A stretch of DNA of 64,000 nt. It comes from Antedon mediterranea. Taxonomy: Eukaryota; Echinodermata; Crinoidea; Comatulida; Antedonidae. Below the pieces are notes generated by a model, which had not been told where the DNA came from, did not search any database, and saw only the letters and a program-made list of their open reading frames with translations. Numbering within the stretch: the stretch's first letter is position 1; every line of letters starts with the position of its first letter. The translations under genes and the position numbers were made by a program. The DNA lies in contig NC_092680.1 in NCBI RefSeq assembly GCF_964355755.1, positions 14,113,001-14,177,000 of the forward strand, read 5' to 3'. Below, one piece after another: positions 1-28,969 of this stretch.

Positions 1-3000
1 ATATCTTAACACATTCATATCTTAACACATTCATATCTTAACACATTCATATCTTAACGTATTCATATCTTAACACATTCATATCTTAACACATTCATAT
101 CTTAACATATTCATATCTTAACACATTCATATCTTAACACATTCATATCTTAACACATTCATATCTTAACACATTCATATCTTAACATATTCATTTCACA
201 TTCATATCTTAACACATTCATATCTTAACACATTCATATCTTAACACATTCATATCTTAACACATTCATATCTTAACACATTCATATCTTAACACATTCA
301 TATCTTAACACATTCATATCTTAACACATTCATATCTTAACACATTCATTTCTTAACACATTCATATCTTAACACATTCATATCTTAACACATTCATATC
401 TTAACACATTCATATCTTAACATATTCATTTCACATTCATATCTTAACACATTCATATCTTAACACATTCATATCTTAACACATTCATATCTTAACACAT
501 TCATATCTTAACACATTCATATCTTAACACATTCATATCTTAACACATTCATATCTTAACACATTCATATCTTAACATATTCATATCTTAACACATTCAT
601 ATCTTAACACATTCATATCTTAACATATTCATTTCACATTCATATCTTAACACATTCATATCTTAACATATTCATATCTTAACACATTCATATCTTAACG
701 TATTCATATCTTAACACATTCATATCTTAACATATTCATATCTTAACACATTCATATCTTAACACATTCATATCTTAACACATTCATATCTTAACACATT
801 CATATCTTAACGTATTCATATCTTAACATATTCATATCTTAACACATTCATATCTTAACGTATTCATATCTTAACATATTCATTTCACATTCATATCTTA
901 ACACATTCATATCTTAACACATTCATATCTTAACACATTCATATCTTAACGTATTCATATCTTAACATATTCATTTCACATTCTTATCTTAACACATTCA
1001 TATCTTAACACATTCATATCTTAACGTATTCATATCTTAACGTATTCATTTCTTAACATATTCATTTCACATTCATATCTTAACACATTCATATCTTAAC
1101 ACATTCATATCTTAACACATTCATATCTTAACACATTCATATCTTAACGTATTCATATCTTAACACATTCATATCTTAACACATTCATATCTTAACGTAT
1201 TCATATCTTAACACATTCATATCTTAACACATTCATATCTTAACACATTCATATCTTAACATATTCATTTCACATTCATATCTTAACACATTCATATCTT
1301 AACATATTCATATCTTAACATATTCATATCTTAACATATTCATTTCACATTCATATCTTAACACATTCATATCTTAACACATTCATATCTTAACACATTC
1401 ATATCTTAACACATTCATATCTTAACACATTCATATCTTAACACATTCATATCTTAACACATTCATATCTTAACACATTCATATCTTAACATATTCATAT
1501 CTTAACACATTCATATCTTAACACATTCATATCTTAACATATTCATTTCACATTCATATCTTAACACATTCATATCTTAACATATTCATATCTTAACACA
1601 TTCATATCTTAACGTATTTATATCTTAACACATTCATATCTTAACATATTCATATCTTAACACATTCATATCTTAACACATTCATATCTTAACACATTCA
1701 TATCTTAACACATTCATATCTTAACATATTCATATCTTAACACATTCATATCTTAACGTATTCATATCTTAAAATATTCATTTCACATTCATATCTTAAC
1801 ACATTCATATCTTAACACATTCATATCTTAACACATTCATATCTTAACGTATTCATATCTTAACATATTCATTTCACATTCTTATCTTAACACATTCATA
1901 TCTTAACATATTCATATCTTAACACATTCATATCTTAACACATTCATATCTTAACATATTCATTTCACATTCTTATCTTAACGTATTCATATCTTAACAC
2001 ATTCATATCTTAACACATTCATATCTTAACGTATTCATATCTTAACATATTCATTTCACATTCATATCTTAACACATTCATATCTTAACACATTCATATC
2101 TTAACACATTCATATCTTAACACATTCATATCTTAACACATTCATATCTTAACACATTCATATCTTAACATGTTCATTTCACATTCATATCTTAACACAT
2201 TCATATCTTAACACATTCATATCTTAACGTATTCATATCTTAACGTATTCATATCTTAACATATTCATTTCACATTCATATCTTAACACATTCATATCTT
2301 AACACATTCATATCTTAACACATTCATATCTTAACACATTCATATCTTAACGTATTCATATCTTAACGTATTCATATCTTAACACATTCATATCTTAACA
2401 TATTCATTTCACATTCATATCTTAACACATTCATATCTTAACACATTCATATCTTAACACATTCATATCTTAACACATTCATATCTTAACACATTCATAT
2501 CTTAACACATTCATATCTTAACATATTCATATCTTAACATATTCATTTCACATTCATATCTTAACACATTCATATCTTAACACATTCATATCTTAACATA
2601 TTCATTTCTTAACATATTCATATCTTAACATATTCATTTCTTAACATATTCATATCTTAACATATTCATTTCTTAACATATTTATTCTTTGATTTCTTAG
2701 CATATTTATTTTATTTTCTTATTCATTTCTTATTATATTCATATCTTAACATAATTCATTTTCAGCATATACATTTCTTAGCGTATTAAATTCTTAACGC
2801 ATTTATTTCTTAACGCATTCATTTCTTAACGCATTCAATTCTTAACGTATACATTTTCTTAACATATTCATTTTTTGTCATAATCATATTTTAGCATATT
2901 TATTTCTTTACATAATAATGTCTTAGCATATTCATTTCTTAGCAAAGAAAATTCATTTCTTCTTAAACTCATTTCTTAACGTATTCATTTCTTAACATAT

Positions 3001-3020
3001 TCATGTTTTTACATATTCAT
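1..3020. repeat. 16-bp minisatellite with interspersed 11-bp short units
   Basis: The unit is ATATCTTAACACATTC (16 bp), repeated almost without interruption to about 2690. Single-site variants AACATATTC and AACGTATTC are mixed in. A short 11-bp unit (ATTTCACATTC) recurs many times, for example near 193, 430, 630, 885, 970, 1265, 1545, 1780, 1870, 2050 and 2545, and nearly always follows the AACATATTC variant. From about 2690 to 3020 the array decays into looser CATTTCTTAAC-like units. The left end lies outside the window. The next coding exon downstream begins in the middle of a gene, so the array probably sits in an intron. Confidence 0.97.
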
Positions 3021-3297
3021 TTATTAGAATAAATGTGAATAACTATATTATGTGACATTAAAATGGCACATTAAAAAAAATGTTTTTAAATTCTTTTAGG
3101 GGGACAATATATCTTTAAATGTATACATAGTTTCTATGCTAAGAAGTCGTCGTGAGTCGTGATGTATGTTGATTGTTAACTTAGGCCTAACTGTCTTGTG
3201 GAAATTATTCGTCGGAAATAAGGACGAGTGTTATGTCTCTCTGATTATATTGATTAACGTGATATGATATAATGTTGTGCATATGATTTATTCACAG

Positions 3298-4200
3298 GTC
3301 GTTATTGTTGGCCATGTTCCGCCAGGATGTTTTGAGCGCTCACGTAGGAAATGTTGGTTTTATCCCGAGTTTAACGAACGATACATTGGCATTATCCGGG
3401 AATTCCATGATGTCATTACTTTCCAGTTGTTTGCTCATCAACACGACGACAGCTTTAGAATATTTTATGACAATGACGGTACGTAGTTTCCATTTTATGA
3501 GTATGTTTATTCATATAGTTTAATTTGGATATTTAAAAAATGTGTTCATTCTTTATAAGCCTTAAATTACAATATAGGATGCTTTTATTAGTGTGTACTG
3601 AAGCATCAGTGGGATGTTGTTCAGTGCGTCTTAAAAACATTTTTAAACAATACATAGGCCATATGTTGTTTTCTTTCAGGAACGCCGATAAGTTCTCTGT
3701 TCCTTTCACCGGCAGTGACACCATGGAATACTTCCTTAAGTGGAGTTGGACCAAATAATCCAAGTGTTCGATTATTTACGTATAGTCCAAAAGACGGCAA
3801 ACTTCTGAATTGGCAACAGTACTATCTTGACCTGCGTAAGGTTTCTTCGGCAGAAAGTTCAATGTGGGAGGAAGAGTATAGCGCAGTCGACGCTTACGAC
3901 ATTTCTGACGTCACAACGGAATCTCTAAATTCATTAATTGATACCTTTGAGAATAACAACTTATATTTTAATCGGTATTATTTGTTTAACAGTGTGGGGT
4001 ATGACAATAACACGTGTACTGGAGATTGTAGGGTTACTCAAGTATGTTCTATTACTCAGGTTGATTACACTCAATTTGACCAATGCATCATCGATGGGTC
4101 TGGCGAACCTGGTGGTGCGGTTCAAATCCGCCCGAGTTGCAGTATCTGTTCTGGTATCTTAATCATTGCAGTATGGTTCGTAAGATATATAATCATATAG
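3298..4200 (+). CDS. Acid sphingomyelinase-like phosphodiesterase, SMPDL3A/B-type (last two coding exons)
   Basis: The two exons are 3298-3478, preceded by TTCACAG and followed by GTACGT, and 3680-4200, preceded by TTTCAG and ending in TAG. The frame is continuous across the 201-bp intron. The first exon encodes VVIVGHVPPG, matching the conserved metallophosphatase GHVPxG motif, and then FAHQHDDSF at the place of the family GHTHRDS metal-binding motif. The second encodes SSLFLSPAVTP, NNPSVRLFTY and a cysteine-containing tail, matching the C-terminal half of SMPDL3 proteins, which are secreted or membrane-anchored phosphodiesterases. The last residues form a hydrophobic tail (GILIIAVWFVRYIII) after small residues, which could be a GPI-anchor signal as in SMPDL3B. 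The N-terminal exons are absent and presumably lie left of the minisatellite. One oddity is that the first Gly of GHxH is Ala, although both His residues are kept. Family assignment is strong; the A or B subtype is not decided. Confidence 0.88.
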
Positions 4201-21247
<17,047 letters not shown>

Positions 21248-22264
21248 AGCCAGAAGCAAAATGTAAATATTGTATAGACATACAAATGTACAAAAACTAC
21301 AGTAATTAATACTGCATTGTAGCCATAGTGCAAAATAAATTCTATGCTCTGATAAATTCAAGATAGAGTTGATGCAGAATGCAATTCCATTATAATTTTC
21401 TGAATCTTTGTGGTCATGTGTATATTTGTGTTCAATACATTCTTATACCAAATTTGTTATGGTTTAAGAGATAATTGGGGTGATTGTAAAATGGCAGCCA
21501 TATTTATATTTCTATTAAATACATTCTTGTTCAAAATACCTGATGTTTTGAGAGATATATAGCATATTTTATATGGCATAATTAGATGAAATTTAACTTT
21601 GACCCATAATACAACTCAATTGCATTATTCTTTAAATTTGTACAAATTCTTATACAAAATACCAAATGGATTAAAAGATAATTAGCATATTTTAGATGCC
21701 ATACTGGAATGACCTTTGGCCTTGACCCCAAAGGCAAATCAAATACAGGTATACTGAATCTTTGATGCATTTTCATTTAAAAATAAATATTAACTAGCTA
21801 ATTTGCATAATTAATTAGCGTTGATTGCATAATTTTCAAAATAATGTAGCGCTTTAACCAACTATCATACATAGTTGATTGAGATGTCAAATTAAAGCTC
21901 TTCCCAAGATCTATCCAATGGCCTACATTATATATTATTTAGGGGGGTATGTGATTTACTATTGACAAATATCTCATATTGTGAAAACCAAAATCTCCTG
22001 AAATGTCATGTGAAAAGTCTGGTACTACCTATATTATTTATTTTGGAGTCATTAAATAGAGCAAACTCTAAGGAGCATTTCTGCCAATTTTCAAGTTTGT
22101 AGGGGGTGTAGTTCTACTTCTACATTTTTTCAAAATCTGAAAAAACATTGAAAATTTGAAACACAGGAAATCTTGTGTTAAACTTATCTAAATTTACAAA
22201 TGCGAAAGTTCATACATTTTTCTGTCCTTAATTCAATTGCGCCTTTATTGTAGCTAATCACCTT
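21248..22264. other. VPS45 3' UTR and downstream spacer
   Basis: An AATAAA signal at 21334-21339 lies about 90 bp after the stop codon and is a plausible VPS45 polyadenylation signal. The rest repeats loosely related phrases (ACAAATTCTTATACAAAATACC; TTAAAAGATAATTAGCATATTTTA) and has no gene. Confidence 0.45.
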
Positions 22265-23840
22265 TCATGTAATTAATCCCCCAAGCCTGATTCGTAGATT
22301 ACACCCTTGCTGTTCATGTTTGTCTTCATAACCCTTTTTTATCCTTCTTATTGTCTTCCTTCGTTTGCGTGTTGACTCCAGCATTTGTCGGTCGGCACAG
22401 CTTATTCTTGATTTGTCGATCACGTTGAGAGCATTTGTGGTATATTTACCAGGGCAAATGTTTTGCCTTGTAAGTACTGCAAGTAATCCCTGCATGCCAT
22501 CATTGAATAAATAACTATACTTGCCACACCAATATCCATGACCATAGCACCCACATACACTTCCTTCGGAACCCGTTGCCAAATTGTGCCATTGAAGGAC
22601 TCGTTACTGTTGGGCACTTATGGTGACAAGGTTTTTCTTTGTTGACACCACGTGGTACAATAATGCCCAGATGTTGCGTTTCATGCCAGCTCTGTCGCCT
22701 TTGTTTCCTCATATCGCAATGCTGAAATAGTTCTGTAGTGTGTCAACTTTCTGCTGGGTGAACCTCCCCTTTCTACATATCCCACCACCATCACTCAGTT
22801 TTGTTTTGGCAAGTTTTTGTTTCAGCTTTCGAATTCTTCCGCCCACACGCTTTTGAATATGACCGACGCATTCCTTTATTACTATTGGTGTTGTCCCATA
22901 AGGCTGGTCTTTAACAACTGATGAAAATGACTTTGTGTCCCCATCACCAATATATGAAGTGTACTTTAGTTTTCGGGTTGCCATGCTTCTGCCCCATATG
23001 CGGCGTGCCCCAGCTGGTTCCATACTTCCAGCTGAACCGATATGATTTATTTTGCATTTGTGGTTTGCCTTCCAACGTATGTATCTAGGTGATGTGTTGT
23101 CCTCTTTTTCCCATATCCGACATCCTTTGCAATGCCTACTGAGGATCTCATAGTCCATTATCTTGCCAGTTTTTATCTCTCTAGCAACGACGACACAATT
23201 CAATGAATTGCGTTTCCTTCGCTGCCAAGTGCCTTCCACACTGACCCTTATGAACTGTTTCAGTATTGCCGCATTCATCTTGTCTTCTGAAATACCTCCC
23301 TTTTCCAGAATATGTCGTAGGGAATCCTGCAGCCGTCTGAGATAATGTGATGGTGTCTCCCCTGTCTTTTGTTTGATGGAAAAGAATAGGTGAAACAATT
23401 CTTCCCCTATAAGAGTAGAGCCATACACTACCTCCATATGCAATCTTTTGCTGAGGCTGAAGGTTTTCCCGCCACAGGTCATCAATTCAACATCCAACGC
23501 CTTTTCTTCTCGGCTTAAGAAACCTTTTTTTCTGACTCCCCAATAAGAGCCTTTGCTTGTGTTCTCCATACATGATGGGTCTTCGTCTTTTCCTTTGTTT
23601 GTTCGGGCAGAGAATACTCTAAGTTTACCGACAGTCTAGCTACATTTATAATAATACAATAATCCACTATGTGTGGAAAGAAGTGTTGATGAAGCTCTTC
23701 CACCTGTTTGAATATAAAACTTATTGTGTCATCTCCTTCAGAGAGTTCAAAATCTCTTGGAATGTCCACTGCTGTTTTCACTGATAGTCCAGCTAATATG
23801 AAAGTCATGTTAATACTAAACCACCTAATCATAATCAATA
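22265..23840 (-). pseudogene. Chimeric pseudogene: PNMA/Ty3-like Gag fragment joined to a Mutator-like transposase
   Basis: The longest open frame, 22709-23569, is 286 codons. Residues about 30-108 (VVYGSTLIGEELFHLFFSIK, GETPSHYLRRLQ, ILEKGGISEDKMNAAILKQF) resemble Gag-like proteins of the PNMA/ZCCHC12 type. Without a stop the frame continues as VSVEGTWQRR, MDYEILSRHCKGC, CKINHIGSAGSMEPAGARRI, YIGDGDTKSF, DCVGHxxKR-like and FTQQKVDTLQNYF, the conserved order of invertebrate Mutator-like transposases. Downstream the homology goes on in other frames: NSNESFNGTIWQRVPKE at about 22560-22617 and KYTTNALNVID with MLESTRKRRKTIRRIKKGYE at about 22300-22440. Several frameshifts are therefore needed. 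The usual catalytic DGTW Asp is Glu here (VEGTW). The Gag part extends upstream to about 23840 in a shifted frame. It is surely non-functional as a transposase. Confidence 0.82.
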
Positions 23841-23871
23841 AAATATGAACAGCGAAAAAAAAATGGGAAGA

Positions 23872-23945
23872 ACCTCCCGTAAGCAGTCACCTCCTGTAAG
23901 CAGCCACTTTTCCCGGTCCTGAGGGTGGCCGGTTACGGGAGGTTT
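23872..23945. repeat. Small inverted repeat of about 75 bp
   Basis: AACCTCCCGTAAGCAG at the left pairs with CCGGTTACGGGAGGTT at the right around a short loop; an internal CCTCCTGTAAGCAGCCAC repeats the left arm. It looks like the terminal part or a minimal copy of a fold-back element. Confidence 0.6.
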
Positions 23946-24011
23946 AACTATACTTATAAATAAATTAATAAACTACTTATTAGAATACTCTAATTAAAAT
24001 AATAGTAGCAA

Positions 24012-24587
24012 CTAGAGGGTACTCCGAGAGTACAAACCTCCGCCTACTGTAAAATTCCCCCTGAATATTTTTTTAAAATATTTTTTTTTATTAGTTCTAA
24101 GTGTAAATATGTTAACTGCACACTACAAAGTTGTGGATGACAGTGTGGTGTAATGGTTATGTATCCAGCCTCTCACAGTTGAGATCGCTGGTTCTAGTCC
24201 CACTGAGGTTTTTTTTTTTTATTATTATTTTTTTATTTGTTTTTGTTTTTAGTGGACCTTGATCTTTGACCCTGACCCTTCAAAATTTAACCACAATTAT
24301 ATGATGTGTCATTGATCATTGTGGCTAAGTTTGGTGAGAATCGGATAAAAACTGTGGTCTCTAGGCAGTAAAATAGTTTTTTGTTAGTTGTGACCTTGAC
24401 CTATGACCTTTTCCCCTCAAAGAACTCGTCTGAGCTTTTGGGGCATAGATCATTGTTGCCAAATTTGGTGAGAATCGGATAAAAACTGTGGCCTCCAGGC
24501 TGTTCACAGACACACACACAAACACACACAAAGTCACACACACACAAACATACAGGGGTGAAAACATAACCTCCTTGGCGGAGGTAA
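24012..24587 (-). mobile_element. Short Helitron-like element, copy 1 (class 3 ends), carrying a tRNA-like box A/box B region
   Basis: On the minus strand the 3' end is a hairpin (GTACTC TCG GAGTAC) followed by CCTCTAG and then T, the layout of a Helitron 3' terminus. The other end (CCTCCGCCAAGGAGGTTATG on the minus strand) has its own short palindrome. The same element recurs at 34097-34496. On the plus strand both copies contain GTGGTGTAATGGTTATGTAT and GCTGGTTCTAGTCCC (GGTTCAAATCCC in copy 2), resembling tRNA box A and box B. A CA-rich stretch of about 50 bp varies between copies. Helitron class is inferred from the ends only. Confidence 0.65.
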
Positions 24588-24899
24588 TAATAACCACACA
24601 CAATAATAATAAAATAGATATTACTTTTCCTGGACGAGCTCCCAATTTGAAACAAAAAATTTCCAAGTAGTATTAAATTATTTAAATAATCAAATAAGGA
24701 AAATACCTTATAAATTAGAAATGTAGATTTATTCCTTTGACATCAACTTGTTTGAATTTATATAAAATCAATATTATTTGTTCACAAGATAAAAAAACAA
24801 CTAGATTTGAACTTCTTCTTCTTCGTATTTGGAGCCAACTTCAGGTGTGAAGACTCTGCTCCTCCAACTCTGTTTTGCTAGCTCTACTGTATTTGATTG

Positions 24900-25880
24900 T
24901 GTGGTATTATTCTATTTATTTATTCTTTTACAGAGAGAAACTGACTCTCTTATTTATTTATAATTAATTATTTTAAGTAAAAGGTAAAATAGAGTAAACT
25001 GTACCCAACATCAAACACTATGGAAGTCTACCGTCCGTGCCAACCGCTATCACTTTTCTGGGCTGCTACCTAGGAGGCAGAATAAAGTAGCCGGATACCC
25101 ATTTACCCCACCTCAGCCATCCAGGTGCCCAGTGAGCTGTCACCAAGACAGAGACCCCCAGAGAGTAAGTTGTGACAAGGGGTACCCTATTAATTAAGTT
25201 TGGACAATATGGGTTTTGAATTCCAGAATAAAAGTACAATTTACAACCTTATCTGGTAGATGATTCCAGTCGATGGCAGTGCGTGGAAAGAATGAATACC
25301 TAAAGTAATTCACTGTTGAGTGAGGAATATGGTATGATTGACTGTTCTCTCTCCAACTGGGTCTACAGGTGTTTCTCATGACCAGTTTCATATCGGCTGC
25401 TACAGTAGTGTATCTTATGGAACATTAGCAGTCGAGCTATCCTCCTCCTCTCTTCCAAGGTTTCCCAACCAAGGACCTTTATCATTTCGGTTACACTTGA
25501 CGTGCGCTTATAGTTGTTGCAGGCAAATCTAGCCACTCTTCTCTGTACCAATTCAAGTTTACCAATTAAATTGGAATTATATGGGTCCCATACGGTGTTA
25601 GAATACTCTAATAGACAACATTTATATGCAAGGCCTTTTATCCGTTTGTTCCTGACATACACGTTTCTTCTCAAAAAGTTGAGTGCATTGTCTGCCTTGG
25701 AAGTTATGGCATCCACATGGGAGTTCCACTTCATATCTTGGGATGTTGACGCCAAGGTATTTAGCAACATCAACACTCTTTATTTCGCTTTCACATAGGG
25801 TGTATTTCTGTTCTACTTTCTTCTTCTTATTCCTTGTTATTTTGAGAAGCTCACTCTTTTCTGGGAGGAACTGCATTTAC
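24900..25880 (-). pseudogene. Minus-strand CR1/jockey-like LINE fragment (reverse transcriptase C-terminal part)
   Basis: Three minus-strand frames carry consecutive parts of one protein: 25622-25876 (EIKSVDVAKYLGVNI), 25363-25776 (KWNSHVDAITSKADNALNFL, LEYSNTVWDPYNSNLI, KLELVQRRVARFACNNY, VLGWETLEERRRIARL) and 25194-25391 (FFPRTAIDWNHLPDKVVN). These are the reverse-transcriptase thumb and C-terminal tail. Frameshifts separate them. The 3' untranslated part continues to about 24900. The polymerase core is absent. Confidence 0.85.
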
Positions 25881-26167
25881 CATGTCCTATCAAGTTGGTG
25901 GAGATCAGACTGCAGGACACACCAATTAAAACACAATTGAATGTATGAAACGCCGCGTGTGCCGTTTGTCATACAACGTGTAATCAAAACGACGAGTGGT
26001 TTAATACAATTGTTTTACCTTTTTTCAGATTGAAATGACTTTAGACGTATATGACTTAATAAATATTAACAGATAGATGTTTTTAATTATTTATGTATTA
26101 TTATGTTTATCGTATAATAATGAATATTGTGTAAACATAGTTGGCTTTTTTATATATTTTTTGGTTA

Positions 26168-27733
26168 TCCGCAACTTAGTTGCAGGATAACCCATGTGAT
26201 TGTAAATATCTTTTTTTTTCATCTTCTTTGTTATTCTTCTTACTTTCCCGGATTTTTGTGACCAGCATATCTCTATTGCTTGTAAACATAACTTTGTATA
26301 ACTTGGTAAAAAGATTGACATTGAAGTGTAGATGTGCAGCCAAGCTTTTGGACGATGTCAGATCCGCGTTGCGTAAGTTACGCGCGATTTTATGAATTTT
26401 TATAACTCATCATAACTTTAGAACCAACAAATATTGTTTCATGAAACTTAATAAAATTATAATTCATATCATGGGTCAATTTTCTATGGATTAAAAATGG
26501 CATGTTTTACAAGAAGTTACGCGCGCATTTAAAGTTTCAAAATGGCCAAAATTAATTTCTAATCAACTTTCTACGCTGATCATGACATTTTGAGCATGTC
26601 AAAAATTCCCGCGCGCGCCAAAAAATGTACGCATATGGTGCGCACGGAGTACGAAAATCATGTTTTTTTCTCATGAATTGTAATTTTGCAGCCTTTCCTA
26701 GTCATTTTAAAAAAGATTGACATCATTTCAAATTTAAATGACGTCATACGAACACGTTGATTTATACCATTTTCGCGCTTTTAGTTGAAAAAGTTACACA
26801 ATATTGTCCAAATTATGCCTATTTTTAATCTATTATAGCTCCTCAGGATCATCCATGACCCCCAATTTTTTTTATTTGATATGTAAGCAGATATGTTGTA
26901 GATATGAATTCATGCAGAATCTTTACCCCTCGGATGTTATGACGTCATCATATGGCCACACGAATGTAAAATATAGGATTTTTTACTCTTTCGTTATTGC
27001 TCATCACATTAAATAGAGCGCATCTCGCTTATACGTATTCCATTTCCTCAGATATTTTAATACTGTCTAGGTCAATCAACTATCTTTCCCATGAGTTAAA
27101 AATATTTTAATTTTTATGACGTCATCGTGTCTAAAAATGTAAATAAAGTGGGTCATCTTATTTCATCTTTACAGTAAATTTCAATCTGTTATAGCTCGTC
27201 AGAATAAAAAGTGATAATCATGAATAAAACGTTTTCTGGAAGCTATTGGATTGTAGATACGAATTCATGTGAATATTTTGCCAATCAGATGTTGTGACGT
27301 CATCATATGGTCAGTTGAATAAAAAAAGTCGTATTTTCATCTCTTGCGTAAAAGTTCATTGCGTTTAAACGAGAGCGCATCTCACTTTTACGTGCCCAAA
27401 ATTCATCAAATTTGTATTAATGTAATTATTTAGATAATTATCTTCTAAAATTGTTATCTCTAAATGTCAATTTGATGACTTCATCGTGTTAATAATTGGA
27501 TTTAAAAGATGGGTCTCGTTTCGTCTATGCTACACTGTATATAACATACAGTTTATTCTGTAAATACTGTAATATGCTGTATGCTACATAATAGGTACAA
27601 TTCAGCACTGTAAACATATTTATTTCATGTCATAGGATGGCATAATAATTGTCGAGGTTCATATGGTTAAGTATGTGCATGTTGCGTTTGCGCGGATAAC
27701 CCGAACTCGTCAAAGTGACGAGTTCAAATCTAG
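26168..27733 (+). mobile_element. Non-autonomous Helitron-like element (class 1 ends), about 1.57 kb
   Basis: The 5' side is A|TCCGCAACTTAGTTGCAGGA, part of an inverted repeat (GGTTATCCGCAAC / GTTGCAGGATAACC). The 3' side is a hairpin (AACTCGTCA AAG TGACGAGTT) followed by CAAATCTAG|T. The A|TC...CTAG|T layout fits Helitron insertion without target duplication. No Rep or helicase coding is seen. The interior holds GACGTCATCATATGG(C/T)CA blocks. Related ends occur in the 52-64 kb array. Confidence 0.75.
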
Positions 27734-28370
27734 TTAAATGTAGGCCTATACAGTAAAAGTGTAAGGAAAAGAATTGAAATTGGACAAAATACAGTATTTG
27801 TTTGAATACGTTAAATAAATTTAGAATGGTGAATTATTATAATAAACATTATTTTAATAAAAAGTTAACTAAAAAATATGTTTATTCTTTGATTTTATTC
27901 TCAAACATATATTGCTTGGTTTCATTTATTTGTTCCTCCATCGTGGTTTCATAGGCTTTACTACTGTACTGTACGTTTATAATACTGCATTGGCTTGTTG
28001 TAGCTGCGGCGGTATTGGCGTCTCATAGAAAATGTTGGCGGCCGTTTCAGTCGGCGGCCGTTTTGGTCACACACCGATTCTAGCCTAGGCTAGCAAAGAA
28101 GAAAACACCTGGGCCTAATTAATTTATTTTACAAAATGAAGCGATTCTGTCCCCGTACACGTAATAAAGAAAGTTGTTAAAAAATATGATAGCAAATTGC
28201 AAATTGGTAAAAGCACAGAATTACTGGTTAGTTTTAGCATTTTGATGTTTCTCCATCCATTATTACACATGTGTGACATGGTTTCTCTCTTTTTTACATT
28301 TCCTCTCTAGCCTAAAGATTTCAAACCAGCGTTGCCAGCGATAAAATTTAAATTATGCCGTAGCCCATCT
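27734..28370. other. Spacer
   Basis: No gene recognised. A short duplicated GGCGGCCGTTT motif (near 28038 and 28055) and an AGCCTAGGCTAGC palindrome near 28082 are the only features noted. Confidence 0.4.
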
Positions 28371-28960
28371 CAAATAATAGTGTAGGCCACTATGTAATTT
28401 CGTGTCATTTTTTTGTTAAAAGCAAAATTCCAGCTGATTTAGTGTCTTTAGGATGTAAAGTAATGAAAAAAATATGTTGCCATTTTTTTTAAAAAGCTTA
28501 AGGGTGTCAAATCCAAGATGGCCGCCAATACGTAAAATATCCAATAAATGTACCATATTGGACAAAGTAACACCCATTATGAATAATATTTTAAGTTCAT
28601 ATGGGTTCTCTGCTATATAAGAATTATTATAAACCTATATTCATTAGTATTCTGACATTTTGAATTTCAAAATGGCCGCCATTTTTAAAAAATGGATCAA
28701 ATTTCTTATTAAAACATGTACAAGTTATGACGTTGATTGAAATCACATACAATGATAGGCCTATGACAACAACATTGGTGATTAACACAAAATGGCGGCC
28801 ATTTTGAATTTTAAAATGGCCGCCATTTTTTTAAAATGGGTTAAATTTCTTATTAAAACTTGTATAAGTTAAATAAAATGAGATTGAAATATACAAAATG
28901 ATATGCTTATGACAACAACATGGTGATTAACACAAAATGTTGACCATCGGGATGTCTACA
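28370..28960. repeat. Dispersed repeat with ATGGCCGCCAT palindromic blocks
   Basis: Blocks of AAATGGCCGCCATTTT recur three times between about 28515 and 28840, with two similar segments (AAATTTCTTATTAAAAC, then TACAATGATAGGCCTATGAC-like). About 28380-28550 is similar in inverted orientation to about 43930-44220 (AAAATGGCAACATATT; AAAGCAAA; GACATTCATAT-like), so this is an interspersed repeat. Confidence 0.55.
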
Positions 28961-28969
28961 GTACTGACT

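Noticed and set aside
1..2690. Direct repeats at the window start as a CRISPR array
   Set aside because: Units are contiguous 16-mers without unique spacers, in an animal genome; it is a minisatellite.
24488..24670. Reading frames over the CA-rich stretch as peptides
   Set aside because: Simple-sequence translation of a (CA)n tract within a mobile element.
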